Assembly (NCBI GenBank): GCA_964462675.1 | Contig: CAYWYS010000009.1 | Span: 34,777-98,776, forward strand | DNA length: 64,000 nt | Direction of reading: 5' to 3' | From: XN24 sp964462675 | Lineage (GTDB): Bacteria > Pseudomonadota > Gammaproteobacteria > Steroidobacterales > XN24 | In this document: positions 20,816 to 29,520 of the stretch, in pieces | Position numbering within the stretch: position 1 is the stretch's first letter | Layout of the letters: each line of letters starts with the position of its first letter | The notes under the pieces: model-generated | What the model was told of the DNA's origin: nothing | The model's input: only the letters and a program-made list of their open reading frames with translations | The model's database searches: none | Translations under genes and position numbers: made by a program

Positions 20816-21787
20816 TCAGGCGGCGCGCTCGTCCTCGTAGCGATGCCGCGCCAGGTCGCGCGCCAGCACCACGCGCTCTTCAGGCGAACGCGGCTCGTCG
20901 GCGAACGGATCCATGACCCGGATCCGCCGCTGCAGGCCGTCCTGGTTTGCGATCTGGACGTTCAGCCCGGGCCGCGCGTTGAGTTCCAGCATCAGCGGGC
21001 CGCGCTCCGCGTCGAGCACGATGTCCGCGCCGAGGTAGCCGAGCCCGGTGAACTCGTAGCAGCGCGCGGCCATCTCGAGAATCTGCCGCCAATGGGGAAT
21101 CGTGCGCCCGGAGATCGTCGCGCCGGTGTCCGGATGCTCGTCCACGACGATATTGCCGACACCGACGGCGGGCAGCGTCATGCCGGTGCAGACATCGATG
21201 CCGGCGCCGACGGCGCCCTGGTGGAGATTCGCCTTGCCGTCCGACTGGCGCGTCGGCAGGCGCACCATGCACATCAGCGGGTAACCTCGATAGACGATGA
21301 CCCGCAAGTCCGGCACGCCCTGGTAGCTGACTTCCTCGAAGATCGGGTCGAAGCGCACGCGATATTCGACCATGACCTTGTCGGGCAGGCCGCCAAGGCT
21401 GAACTGCCCGCTGAGCGCATTCGTCAGGTGGTGCTCGAGTTCCTCCCAGTCGAGCAGCCGGCCGCTGCTGGTCCGGTAACGGTTCTTGCGGCGATCGACG
21501 ATCACGAGAATGCCGTCCCCCTGGCTGCCGTGTGCCGGCTTCAGCACGAAGTCCTGCTTGTCGGCGATGATGGCCGGCAGCTTGCGAATCTCGTGGGGCG
21601 TTGCGATGGACCCGTACAGCTCCGGCACTGGCACCCCGTGACGGAGAGCAAGCTCCTTGGTCAGCAGCTTGTTGTCGACGATGGGGTAATTGCGGCGCGG
21701 ATTCAGCGCCATGATGAAGTCCGCGTTGCGGCGGTTGATGCCCATGACGCCGGCCGCGTTGAGTGCCCGCCAGCGCCGCCAGATCAC
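20816..21787 (-). CDS. RimK-like ATP-grasp protein (alpha-L-glutamate ligase-related)
   Basis: A 323-residue ATP-grasp ligase homologue. Visible features are MGINRRNADFI at the start, the ATP-binding FVLKPAHGSQGDGILVI, DLRVIVYRGYPLMCM, and the metal-binding end GPLMLELNARPGLNVQ. It belongs to the group annotated as alpha-L-glutamate ligase-related, whose natural substrate is unknown. It overlaps the upstream membrane-protein gene by four bases and completes a three-gene operon with that gene and a RimB-like protease. The operon probably forms a peptide or amide-ligating system coupled to a membrane protein. Confidence 0.85.
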   Translation of the reverse strand: MIWRRWRALNAAGVMGINRRNADFIMALNPRRNYPIVDNKLLTKELALRHGVPVPELYGSIATPHEIRKLPAIIADKQDFVLKPAHGSQGDGILVIVDRRKNRYRTSSGRLLDWEELEHHLTNALSGQFSLGGLPDKVMVEYRVRFDPIFEEVSYQGVPDLRVIVYRGYPLMCMVRLPTRQSDGKANLHQGAVGAGIDVCTGMTLPAVGVGNIVVDEHPDTGATISGRTIPHWRQILEMAARCYEFTGLGYLGADIVLDAERGPLMLELNARPGLNVQIANQDGLQRRIRVMDPFADEPRSPEERVVLARDLARHRYEDERAA

Positions 21788-23307
21788 TTGCCGGGCCCTG
21801 CAAGCGCGCGAAAACGCACCAGCTCAGTGAGCCGGTAGCCCGTGTAACGGCCGAGCAGCAGGATCAGCGCGAGCAGCACCAGCAGCGTCTCGGGGAACAC
21901 CAGCAGGAAGAACTTGACCTCGGGCGTGATCATGACCACGTAGATCAGCGCGGCGGCGATCAGAGTGCCCAGCCCCTCCTTCATCGCTTCCGCCGGCCCG
22001 CGCTCCTCCCAGATGATCGACATGCGCTCGATGGTCATCGCGATGATGACCATCGGAAACAGCGCGATCGACAGCCCGATCTCGATGCCCATCCTGTGGC
22101 TCAGCACGCTGATCAGCGCCATCAGCAGCACGACCACGGTCAGCACTGCGGCCAGTCGCGGCACCAGCAGCAGCCTGAGCCGCTCGAGATAGAAACGGAT
22201 GGACAGACCCACCGAGACGATCAGGATGAACATCACCAGGCCGGACAACAGCCTGGTCTCCCGGAATGCCATGGCCACCAGCACCGGCATGAAGGTCCCG
22301 AAGGTGCTGATGCCCACGACATTCCTGAGCAGCACGACCAGCAGCGCGCCGAGTGGCACCAGCAGGAGGATCGAGTAGACCCCCTGCGTCGGCAGCGGCA
22401 GGTCGAGCAGCGAGAATTCCATGATGCGGGGGTGCTGCCGTTGCGCCCTGAGCTCGGCAATCCGCAACGCGTCCTCGATCGTGCGGCGCGTCGAGAAACT
22501 CAGCGAGGGTGCGCGCCCGCCCTCCAGTTCCATGACCGGGGCCGGACTCCACGACCACACGAGCAGGTTTGCCGGCAGGCCCTGGGTACCGTCGAGCGGG
22601 TCGAAATACAGCCACTCGCTGCCATTGTGAACGATGATCCAGTACTCGAGCTCGACATCCCGGCGATCCTCACCCAGCCTCAGCGCCTGGATGATCTCCG
22701 CCGGGATGCGCGCGGAGTGCAGGATGCTGACCACGAGCTCGGCGCGCGCCAGCGCGTCCGGGCTGTCGCCGAGCAACAGCCGCGCCTCGCCGTCGGAATT
22801 GTCGACGACGCGCACCGCGGCCGCCGCGAAGGTGGCGATGTCGGCGGACTCCTGCCGCGAACGGGCGACCAGTTCCTGCAGCGCCATCGCGTAGGGCTCC
22901 TCGAGCTGCGGCACCGTCGGGAACGGCGGCGAGGGCAGCGGCACCCGGGTCACTTCTCCCGGGATCAGCGTCGCCCGGTAGTACAGCGCCTGCTCGCCCT
23001 CGGCGCGGCGCACGGCCCACATCGCTCGCCGGCTGCCGTTGCTCTCCTCCATCGTCAGGCCGTAGCCGCGGGACACGAACTGCTCGTCGAAGATCACGAA
23101 TCCGGGCGGCCGGGCAGGCAATTGCAGGCTCGCCTTGACCGGGCCGGTGCGCGCCCTGCTGAACGCCACGCGCGTCTCGACCGTCCATGTCTCGGACACC
23201 CGGTCCATGTACGCCGGGAAGCCGAGCACGTGCCACTTGAAATAGAACAAGCCGCCGCCGGCTGCCGTCAGCAGGCAAACGAGCACCAGCAGGTGGCGCA
23301 TTCTCAC
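21784..23307 (-). CDS. Inactive transglutaminase fused to multi-spanning membrane domain (UUP1 type)
   Basis: A 507-residue inner-membrane protein. A signal anchor covers about residues 6-22. A periplasmic region of about 300 residues follows, with the transglutaminase-like part around YWIIVHNGSEWLYFDPLDG. A C-terminal block of about seven membrane segments starts near residue 325 (GVYSILLLVPLGALLVVLL). The GTG 23307 start overlaps the protease stop (GTGA) and has GGAG nine bases upstream; ATG 23301 is the alternative. Genes of this layout are repeatedly found with ATP-grasp and RimB-like genes, as here. No function has been shown. Confidence 0.85.
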   Translation of the reverse strand: MRMRHLLVLVCLLTAAGGGLFYFKWHVLGFPAYMDRVSETWTVETRVAFSRARTGPVKASLQLPARPPGFVIFDEQFVSRGYGLTMEESNGSRRAMWAVRRAEGEQALYYRATLIPGEVTRVPLPSPPFPTVPQLEEPYAMALQELVARSRQESADIATFAAAAVRVVDNSDGEARLLLGDSPDALARAELVVSILHSARIPAEIIQALRLGEDRRDVELEYWIIVHNGSEWLYFDPLDGTQGLPANLLVWSWSPAPVMELEGGRAPSLSFSTRRTIEDALRIAELRAQRQHPRIMEFSLLDLPLPTQGVYSILLLVPLGALLVVLLRNVVGISTFGTFMPVLVAMAFRETRLLSGLVMFILIVSVGLSIRFYLERLRLLLVPRLAAVLTVVVLLMALISVLSHRMGIEIGLSIALFPMVIIAMTIERMSIIWEERGPAEAMKEGLGTLIAAALIYVVMITPEVKFFLLVFPETLLVLLALILLLGRYTGYRLTELVRFRALAGPGK

Positions 23308-23843
23308 TCGATGAACTCCGAAAGGTCACAGCGTGGCCTGCTCGTGAAGCTGAGGTCCGGGTCGACGATGATCGCGCCGCGCATCGCGCTGCGACCGACG
23401 AGCAGCGGGTAGATGAAGTCGGTGCGCGGCGTCAGGTTCACCTCGACGCGCTGCATCAGGTGGCCGATGCACAGCCACATCTTGATGACCGGCCGCTGCA
23501 CCGGCGGGCCGTTGTGCTGACGAATGCGAACCGTGCGCGCCAGCTCGCGCTCGAGCGTGATGAAGTTGCCGGTCTCCGGGTCGACGACTTCGAAACGCAC
23601 GTAGCGGTCGCCGCCGCGCCGAAAGCGCTGGATGTTGTGCGCATCCAGGGAACTGGTCTCGGCGCCCGTGTCCAGCTTGGCTTTCACGCTGAATCCCTGG
23701 TCGGAGATGATGACGCGCTCGACGTATCCGAAAATCGTCCTGCTGGTCGGATTGCTGCGCTCCTGCGCCAGTGCATCAACCGGCCAAGCGCCGGCCCCGG
23801 CCAGCAGCAAAATCGAAACAAGGGCTTGTCTGTATCTCAACAT
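23304..23843 (-). CDS. RimB-like retropepsin-fold protease (ATP-dependent zinc protease family)
   Basis: A 179-residue protein with an N-terminal signal peptide (LVSILLLAGAGAWPVDALAQ), so it is probably periplasmic. The family features are FGYVERVII, the retropepsin-like active-site region VKAKLDTGAETSSLDA (about residues 52-67), and LVGRSAMRGAIIVDP near the end. The family is called ATP-dependent zinc protease in databases although it looks like an aspartic, pepsin-type fold. It is the first gene of the three-gene operon. ATG 23843 is favoured over GTG 23870 because it places the signal peptide at the N-terminus. Confidence 0.85.
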   Translation of the reverse strand: MLRYRQALVSILLLAGAGAWPVDALAQERSNPTSRTIFGYVERVIISDQGFSVKAKLDTGAETSSLDAHNIQRFRRGGDRYVRFEVVDPETGNFITLERELARTVRIRQHNGPPVQRPVIKMWLCIGHLMQRVEVNLTPRTDFIYPLLVGRSAMRGAIIVDPDLSFTSRPRCDLSEFIE

Positions 23844-23890
23844 CCGTCCACCGATGTCGCGCCCTGACACCCAGGGCAGGTCCGTTCCGC

Positions 23891-23896
23891 ATTATA
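23891..23896 (-). promoter_or_regulatory. -10 box TATAAT for the protease/UUP1/ATP-grasp operon
   Basis: A perfect TATAAT on the minus strand, 48 bases before the protease start codon. No good -35 box is seen at 17 bases; the region there is T-rich. It follows the tRNA-Lys gene on the same strand, so it would start a separate transcript. Confidence 0.45.
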
Positions 23897-23930
23897 CGGG
23901 CCGGCAAAAAAAATCGGCGTCGGGCGTAGA

Positions 23931-24006
23931 TGGTGGGCCGCCTGGGACTCGAACCCAGAACCAACAGGTTAAAAGCCTGCTGCTCTACCGATTGAGCTAA
24001 CGGCCC
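23931..24006 (-). tRNA. tRNA-Lys (anticodon TTT)
   Basis: A 76-base tRNA read on the minus strand from 24006: a GGGCCGT acceptor arm, a D-arm with TAGCTCAATCGGTAGAGC, the anticodon loop CTTTTAA, a T-arm CTGGGTTCGAGTCCCAG, and an encoded CCA end. All four stems pair, with one T-G pair in the acceptor. A run of eight T follows 27 bases after the CCA without an obvious hairpin. The gene follows queC, the same order as in pseudomonads. Confidence 0.97.
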
Positions 24007-24061
24007 GCGCGCTCCCCAGCCTGCGGGTCTTTCGTGGGCGCGACAGTTTAGCCGATGCGGG

Positions 24062-24757
24062 CTAGTCGCGGTATCGCGTCGGATCCGGCAGGCCCGCGTC
24101 CGCAAACCCGGCGCGCCGCAGCCGGCAGGCATCGCAGCGCCCGCATGCGGCGCCCTCGTCGTCGGCCTGGTAGCAGGACACCGTCAGGCCGTAGTCGACC
24201 CCCAGCGCGGTGCCGCGGCGGATGATCTCGGCCTTGCCGAGGTGGAGCAGCGGGGCACGCAACTCGAGCGGCCCGCCCTCGATCGCGCGCCGGGTCGCGA
24301 CTGCGGCCAGGCGCTGGAAAGCGTCGATGAACTCCGGCCGGCAATCCGGGTAGCCGGAGAAATCGACGGCATTGACGCCGATGAACAGCTGGTCCGCATC
24401 CAGCACCTCGGCCGCGCCCATGCCGAGCGCCAGGAATACGCTGTTGCGCGCCGGCACATAGGTCGAGGGAATGCCCTGGCCCGGGGATTCCGGCACCGGG
24501 ATGCTGGCGTCCGTCAACGCCGAGCCGCCGATCGCGGCGAGGTCGATGCCGATGACCCGGTGCGAGGCAGCGCCCAGCGCCCGGGCCACGCGCGCAGCCG
24601 CGGCCAGCTCCGCATCGTGGCGCTGGCCGTAGCGAAAACTCAGCGCATGGCACTCGAGGCCTTCCGCCCGGGCCAGCGCCAGCACGGTCGCCGAATCGAG
24701 CCCGCCCGACAGCAGCACGACGGCGCGCCGTGGCAGGGACTCAGCGTCCGGGCTCAT
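24062..24757 (-). CDS. queC: 7-cyano-7-deazaguanine synthase
   Basis: QueC converts 7-carboxy-7-deazaguanine to preQ0 in queuosine synthesis. The 231-residue protein has the PP-loop VVLLSGGLDSATVLAL near the start, the STYVPARN segment, GVNAVDFSGYPDCRPEFI, and a C-terminal zinc site (CYQADDEGAACGRCDAC). The start ATG 24757 lies 17 bases inside the preceding queE. Both genes act in the same pathway and are co-transcribed after cpoB. Confidence 0.96.
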   Translation of the reverse strand: MSPDAESLPRRAVVLLSGGLDSATVLALARAEGLECHALSFRYGQRHDAELAAAARVARALGAASHRVIGIDLAAIGGSALTDASIPVPESPGQGIPSTYVPARNSVFLALGMGAAEVLDADQLFIGVNAVDFSGYPDCRPEFIDAFQRLAAVATRRAIEGGPLELRAPLLHLGKAEIIRRGTALGVDYGLTVSCYQADDEGAACGRCDACRLRRAGFADAGLPDPTRYRD

Positions 24758-25415
24758 CGCCCCACAGGATCTTGTGCAACTGCAGCTGGAAACGTACCGG
24801 CAGCCGGTCAGCCAGCAGCCAGTCGGCCAGCATCGCCGGCGCCAACCGGCCCCAGCAGGGCGAGAACAGCACCTCGCAGCGCGCCGCGAGCTCATGCTCG
24901 GCCACGAAGGTCCGGGCCCAGTCATAGTCTGCGCGATCGCAGATCACGAATTTCGCGTAGTCCACCGGGCGCAGCAGCCCGAGATTGGCAGGGAGGTTAC
25001 GCGCCATCTCCCCGGATCCGGGCGTCTTGACGTCCATGACACGCCGGGCGCGCTCGTCCAGCACCGCCATGTCCAGCGCGCCGCTGGTCTCGACGGACAC
25101 CAGCAGGCCCTCGTCGCACAGCCGCGCCACCAGCGGGGCGCAACCGGGCTGCGCGAGCGGCTCGCCGCCCGTCACGCAGACATGCCGCGCGCCGAACGCC
25201 CGGACTTCCCCGAGCACGTCTGCAATGGATCGTTGCGTGCCGCCGTGGAACGCGTAGGCCGTGTCGCAGTAGCCGCAACGCAGCGGACAGCCGGTCAGGC
25301 GCACGAACACCGTCGGCCAGCCGACGCTGCCCGCCTCGCCCTGCAGCGAATGAAAGATCTCGGTGATGCGAACGCGCTGGTCGGCCGGCAGCGCCTCGCG
25401 AACGGCGGTGGCCAT
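24741..25415 (-). CDS. queE: 7-carboxy-7-deazaguanine synthase
   Basis: A 224-residue radical SAM enzyme that makes 7-carboxy-7-deazaguanine from carboxy-tetrahydropterin. It has the N-terminal FHSLQGEAG, a CPLRCGYCDT cluster motif (CX3CX2C) for the 4Fe-4S centre, and CVTGGEPLAQ for SAM binding. The start ATG 25415 gives the family length; it is seven bases after the cpoB stop. It lies in the same transcript as pal-cpoB and queC, a common gammaproteobacterial arrangement. Confidence 0.95.
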   Translation of the reverse strand: MATAVREALPADQRVRITEIFHSLQGEAGSVGWPTVFVRLTGCPLRCGYCDTAYAFHGGTQRSIADVLGEVRAFGARHVCVTGGEPLAQPGCAPLVARLCDEGLLVSVETSGALDMAVLDERARRVMDVKTPGSGEMARNLPANLGLLRPVDYAKFVICDRADYDWARTFVAEHELAARCEVLFSPCWGRLAPAMLADWLLADRLPVRFQLQLHKILWGDEPGR

Positions 25416-25422
25416 CGTCGGG

Positions 25423-26220
25423 CTAGCGGCGCTCCGCGCGCATCCGGTCGAGACGCTGGCTGGCGAGCCGCGCCGCAGTCGAGTCGGGGAAACGTTCCAC
25501 CACCGCCTCCAGCGCGGCCCGCGCCTCGCTCCAGCGCTGCAGCTCGTACTGGCAGAAACCCACCTTGAGCAGCGCATCGGGCACCTTGCGCGAATTCGGG
25601 AAGTCGTCGAGCACGACCTGGAACGCCGCCAGCGCCGTCTCGAACTCGCGATTCACGTAGTGCGTCTCCGCGAGCCAGTACTGGGCGTTGTCGCGCAGAT
25701 CGCTGTCGGGGAACTCGACGAGGAATTGCGTGAACGCGGCCTCGGCCTGCGGATAACGGCCCTGGCGGAGCAATTCCAGCGCCGCCTGGTAGTTTGCCCG
25801 GTCATCGCCGCCCGGCACGGGCAGCGCGCCGACGACCGGGCCGCTCGCACCGGGCGTCACCGGCTCCGTCGCGTCCGACAATGGCTCGCCGCCGCGCGTG
25901 CGACGCTCCAGCGACTGCAAGCGCTGGTCGAGGTCGAGGTACTGGTCGCGCTGGCGCGTGGCCGCGCCCTCGCCCTCGAACTGCAGCGCGTCCGTCGTGC
26001 CGCGCAGTTCGCGGACTTCGTTCCTGAGCGTCTCGAGCTCGGTCGCGATCTGCAGCAGGCTCTCGTTGCGCACCACCCGCTCGATCGAGCCGACACGATT
26101 GTCGAGCTCATCCAGCTTCAACAGGACCGGATCCTCCTCGGGCGGCAAGGCGCACCCTGCCCCGATCAATCCGGCCGCCAGCAGCGCCGCCGCCAGGCGC
26201 AAATGCTTGGTGTTGTTCAT
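25423..26220 (-). CDS. cpoB: Cell division coordinator CpoB (YbgF)
   Basis: A periplasmic TPR protein that links peptidoglycan synthesis (PBP1B) with Tol-Pal during constriction. The 265 residues comprise a signal sequence, a coiled-coil oligomerisation region (about 35-70), a disordered linker and three TPRs from about 143 to the end (NYQAALELLRQGRYPQAEAA and following). The signal ends LIGAGCALP, which is not a good lipobox because Gly sits at -3, so signal peptidase I cleavage is more likely than lipidation. The start overlaps the pal stop (ATGA). Confidence 0.93.
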   Translation of the reverse strand: MNNTKHLRLAAALLAAGLIGAGCALPPEEDPVLLKLDELDNRVGSIERVVRNESLLQIATELETLRNEVRELRGTTDALQFEGEGAATRQRDQYLDLDQRLQSLERRTRGGEPLSDATEPVTPGASGPVVGALPVPGGDDRANYQAALELLRQGRYPQAEAAFTQFLVEFPDSDLRDNAQYWLAETHYVNREFETALAAFQVVLDDFPNSRKVPDALLKVGFCQYELQRWSEARAALEAVVERFPDSTAARLASQRLDRMRAERR

Positions 26221-26765
26221 CGCAGGTAAACGATCTCCACGCGGCGATTCATCGCCCAGGCTTCCTCGTCGCTGCCGGTCACGGCCGGCCGCTCCTCACC
26301 GTAACTGACGGTGCTGATCTGCCCCGCGCCGACGCCCTGGAGCATCAGCGCGCGCCGCACGGCCTGCGCACGACGCTCCCCGAGGCCGATGTTGTACTCG
26401 CGCGAGCCGCGCTCGTCGGTGTGGCCCTCCAGCCGCACCTGCATGTTCGGGTTCGCCGCAAGTTGCGCGGCGTGCGCCGCCAGCGCCTGCGAGTAATCGG
26501 CGCGGATCGCCGCCGAATCGAAGTCGAAGTAGATCGTGGTCTGGCCGACCAAGGCCGCCGGCGTCTCGCCCGCGCCGAACTCACCGAATTCGCCGCCGAC
26601 GGCGCGGCCGTCGCCGTAGAGATCGTCGCCCGGCAAGGGCTGCGTGGTGAAACCGTCATCCGCCCCCATCAAGTCACCCGCCGCGTCGTCGGGCTTGGTC
26701 TTCTTGGCGCAGCCGGCGATCAGCACCGCGCTGACGAGCAGGATCGCGAGTTTTTGCATGGACAT
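26217..26765 (-). CDS. pal: Peptidoglycan-associated lipoprotein Pal
   Basis: An outer-membrane lipoprotein of 182 residues. The signal peptide ends with the lipobox LIAGC (Cys19). An acidic linker follows and then an OmpA-like domain with YFDFDSAAIR, LEGHTDERGSREYN and NRRVEIVYL, which binds meso-diaminopimelate of peptidoglycan. The Asp and Arg of the binding motif are present. The start at 26765 has GAGGAA about nine bases upstream; ATG 26759 is an alternative. A hairpin in the 67-base gap after tolB (26800-26819) separates the two genes. Confidence 0.96.
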   Translation of the reverse strand: MSMQKLAILLVSAVLIAGCAKKTKPDDAAGDLMGADDGFTTQPLPGDDLYGDGRAVGGEFGEFGAGETPAALVGQTTIYFDFDSAAIRADYSQALAAHAAQLAANPNMQVRLEGHTDERGSREYNIGLGERRAQAVRRALMLQGVGAGQISTVSYGEERPAVTGSDEEAWAMNRRVEIVYLR

Positions 26766-26799
26766 GACAATTCGTTCCTCGTGGAGCTTGTTGAGCGAC

Positions 26800-26819
26800 G
26801 CACCTGATCGCGCAGGTGC
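26800..26819 (-). promoter_or_regulatory. Stem-loop between tolB and pal
   Basis: On the minus strand GCACCTG and CAGGTGC (seven pairs) flank a six-base loop, 35 bases before pal. No T-run follows, so it is not a classic terminator. It could be a processing or stability hairpin that lets pal be made in excess over tolB. Confidence 0.4.
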
Positions 26820-26832
26820 ACTATGTTAACCG

Positions 26833-28143
26833 TTAGCGCGCGCGCGCGTAAGGCGACCAGACCGGCTCGCGGACATCGCCTTCAGTGGCCGCGATCCGCT
26901 GCTGCACGCGGCCATCGGTCGATACCGCGGCCAGCACGGCACGTCCGCCGGCCCGCGTGGCGTAAATGACCATGCTGCCGTTGGGAGCGAAACTCGGCGA
27001 CTCGTCCTCGCGCCCGTCGGACAGGACGCGCAGCGTGTTGCGCTGCATGTCCACGAGACCGATACGGTAATTGCCGCGGTCATTGTGCACGACAGCCAGC
27101 GTCTGGCCGTCCGGGGACACCCGCGGCCGGGCATTGTAATTGCCCTGGAAGGTCACGCGCTGCGGGTTGGCGCCGTCCAGCCCGACCCGGTAGACCTGCG
27201 GGCCGCCGGCACGATCGGAGGTGAAATATATGCTGCGGCCGTCCGGCGCCCAGTCCGGCTCGGTGTCGATCGCTGGATGCGTCGTGAGCCGCTTGAGCTC
27301 CTTGGTGGCGAGGGTCAGCACGTGGATATCCAGGTTGCCGTCGCGTCCGCCGAGCACCATGGCCAGCCGCGACCCGTCGGGCGACCACGCCGGCGCGCCG
27401 TTGATGCCGGGCGCCGACGACACGATCTCGCGCCGGCCGGTTGCCAGCTCCTGGACGAAGATCGACGACCTGCCCGTCTCGAAGGACACGTACGCGATGC
27501 GCCGGCCGTCCGGCGACCACGCCGGCGACATGATCGGCTGCCCCGATTCCGCAATGACGCCCGGCCGGGCGCCATCCGCATCCGCGAGCCAGAGCCGATA
27601 GCGCGGCTTGCCGCCGGCGCGATCGACGGTCACATAGGCGATGCGGGTCGAGAAGATTCCGGGCACGCCGGTCAACCGCTCGAAGATCATGTCGGCAATG
27701 CGATGCGCCGCGCCGCGCAGGTTGTCGGCCGGCGCCGGCAGGCTGTAGCCCATCAGCGGCTGGCCGCGAAACACGTCGAACACGTGGAACTCGATCTCGT
27801 AGCGGCCCGCTGCAGCGGGCTTCAGCCTGCCGACGACGACGATGTCGGTCTTCAGCAGCCGCCAGTCCTCGAGCCTGACCTGCTCCGGCCGGGTCGGCTT
27901 GGTGACCATCTCGCGGCGATCCATCGGCGCAAAGCGGCCGCTGAACGCGAGATCGGCGGCGATGACGGCAGCGACATCGACAGCGGGTGCCGCGCCCTCG
28001 CCCTCGAAGCCAAACGGGACGACGGCGATCGGCACCGCCTCGCTGACACCGCGCGTGATCTCGATGCGCAGCTCCGCATTCGCCGCAGAAACCGCGAGCA
28101 GCGCCAGCACGCCGAGCAAGAGTGTGGAAATTCTGTGATTCAT
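26833..28143 (-). CDS. tolB: Tol-Pal system periplasmic protein TolB
   Basis: A 436-residue periplasmic protein. The signal peptide ends near ANA at residue 23. The N-terminal domain (about 24-165) is followed by a six-bladed beta-propeller with repeated WSPDGRRIAYVS, WSPDGSRLAMV, WAPDGRSIYFTS and VSPDGQTLAVV units. TolB connects Pal with TolA and the inner-membrane motor. It lies nine bases after tolA in the tolQ-R-A-B-pal-cpoB operon. Nothing is missing compared with the family. Confidence 0.97.
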   Translation of the reverse strand: MNHRISTLLLGVLALLAVSAANAELRIEITRGVSEAVPIAVVPFGFEGEGAAPAVDVAAVIAADLAFSGRFAPMDRREMVTKPTRPEQVRLEDWRLLKTDIVVVGRLKPAAAGRYEIEFHVFDVFRGQPLMGYSLPAPADNLRGAAHRIADMIFERLTGVPGIFSTRIAYVTVDRAGGKPRYRLWLADADGARPGVIAESGQPIMSPAWSPDGRRIAYVSFETGRSSIFVQELATGRREIVSSAPGINGAPAWSPDGSRLAMVLGGRDGNLDIHVLTLATKELKRLTTHPAIDTEPDWAPDGRSIYFTSDRAGGPQVYRVGLDGANPQRVTFQGNYNARPRVSPDGQTLAVVHNDRGNYRIGLVDMQRNTLRVLSDGREDESPSFAPNGSMVIYATRAGGRAVLAAVSTDGRVQQRIAATEGDVREPVWSPYARAR

Positions 28144-28151
28144 GTGTCCGG

Positions 28152-29063
28152 TCAGTCCTGGGGTTTGAAAACAAAAACGATACTGCGCTCGAACAGCGCC
28201 GGATCCGTGGGCCGCGGCAGCGGCGAGGCGCGCTCCACCGCGTCTACAATCGAGCGACGCACTGCGTCGTCGCCATTACACCGCAGGATCTCGGCGTTAA
28301 CCACCTGCATGCCCGGGATCAGGCTGACGCGCACCTCGCATTCGAGCCCCGGGCGCGCCGACAGCGGCGCGTTCCAGTGGCGCGCGACCTGGTCCTCGAT
28401 GGCGGCCAGCCAGGCGCTGTACTCGCTCGATCCCTGCAGGCTCATGCGCCGCTGCTCCGACTCGATCTGGCGCGCCAGCTCGGCCTCGCGCTCCTGCTGC
28501 GCGCGCGCCGCCGCGGCCTGCCTCGCCGCCTCCTGCCGCGCAGCCTCCTCAGCCTTGCGGCGCGCCTCCGCCTCGGCCTGCTGGCGGGCCTCCGCCTCGC
28601 GCCGCTGCTGCTCGGCCTCGCGCGCTTCCTCCACCTTGCGGGCCTCCTCCGCACGGCGCGCCTCCTCGGCCTTGCGACGCTCTTCTGCCGCGCGCTGCTC
28701 GCGTGCCTGCCGCTCTGCCTGCGCCTGCTGCGCGGCCTCGGCCCGGGCGCGCTGCTCCGCTTCCTCGCGCTCGCGCCGGATGCGAATCTCCGCCTCGCGC
28801 TGCCGCTCTGCCTCCGCCCGCTGGCGCGCCTCCTCCTGCTGACGCCGCAGCTCGGCCTCGCGCGCCTGCGACCGGCGCTGTTCGACGCCGCGCAGATCAG
28901 CCTCGCGGACCGCCACGGCCTGCACCGGCGCACGCTCGCCCGCTGCATTCATCGGCACCACCGGACGGCCGGGCAAGGCTACCACGAGCACGGCCGCCAA
29001 GGCCGCGTGCATGACGACGGCGATCAGCAGACCAAGGGCGTGCTCGCGGGCAAACTCCAGCAC
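28152..29063 (-). CDS. tolA: Tol-Pal system protein TolA
   Basis: TolA spans the periplasm from inner to outer membrane. Of 303 residues, 10-32 form the membrane anchor, and 55-215 are an Ala/Glu/Arg-rich helical domain with repeated AEE/ARR/EEAR units. The C-terminal domain (about 215-303, containing SSEYSAWLAAIEDQVARHW) binds TolB and Pal. The DNA of the middle domain is a low-complexity repeat region and may vary in length between strains. It is shorter than E. coli TolA (421 residues), within the range of other gammaproteobacteria. Confidence 0.95.
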   Translation of the reverse strand: MLEFAREHALGLLIAVVMHAALAAVLVVALPGRPVVPMNAAGERAPVQAVAVREADLRGVEQRRSQAREAELRRQQEEARQRAEAERQREAEIRIRREREEAEQRARAEAAQQAQAERQAREQRAAEERRKAEEARRAEEARKVEEAREAEQQRREAEARQQAEAEARRKAEEAARQEAARQAAAARAQQEREAELARQIESEQRRMSLQGSSEYSAWLAAIEDQVARHWNAPLSARPGLECEVRVSLIPGMQVVNAEILRCNGDDAVRRSIVDAVERASPLPRPTDPALFERSIVFVFKPQD

Positions 29064-29066
29064 CGG

Positions 29067-29519
29067 CTATCTCCGGCCCGGCGGGGGCAATTCCTCGGGA
29101 TCCGTCACCATGCCGATCTGGCCCGCGCCCGCGTCCTGCAGCACCCGCATCGCCACCGCCACCTCGCCGTAGCTCGCGCGCGCGTCGGCGCGCACCAGCA
29201 CGGGGCGGTTGGGCTCGCGGCTCAGCACGGCGGCGGCGCGCTCGATCGCCGTGTCGACGTCGATCGGCGTTTCCGGCTCGACCAGGTTCAGGTACAGTCG
29301 GCCGTCCTTGTCGACCGACACCACCAGCGCCTCTGCCTCGAGATACTTATCCGGGTCCATCGGCGCCGCGCCGATCTTCGGCAGCTCGACCTCGATGCCC
29401 TGCGTCAGCAGCGGCGCGGTCACCATGAAAATGATCAGCAGCACCAGCATGACGTCGATGTAGGGCACGACATTGATCTCGCCCATCAGCCTGCGCTTCT
29501 GCCGGCCCTTGGCTTCCAC
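29067..29519 (-). CDS. tolR: Tol-Pal system protein TolR
   Basis: A 150-residue ExbD/TolR family protein. A short cytoplasmic basic N-terminus (KGRQKRRL) precedes one membrane helix that includes the proton-conducting Asp in VVPYIDVMLVLLIIFM. A periplasmic dimerisation domain follows. The start is GTG 29519, one base after the tolQ stop and matching the family N-terminus; the first ATG (RRLMGEIN) would cut off the basic segment. With TolQ it forms the proton-driven motor that energises TolA. Confidence 0.93.
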   Translation of the reverse strand: MEAKGRQKRRLMGEINVVPYIDVMLVLLIIFMVTAPLLTQGIEVELPKIGAAPMDPDKYLEAEALVVSVDKDGRLYLNLVEPETPIDVDTAIERAAAVLSREPNRPVLVRADARASYGEVAVAMRVLQDAGAGQIGMVTDPEELPPPGRR

Positions 29520-29520
29520 C

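Noticed and set aside
28438..28900. Repetitive GC-rich stretch in tolA as a CRISPR or satellite array
   Set aside because: It encodes the Ala/Glu/Arg-rich helical domain of TolA; units are irregular and there are no spacers. No CRISPR array was seen anywhere in the window.
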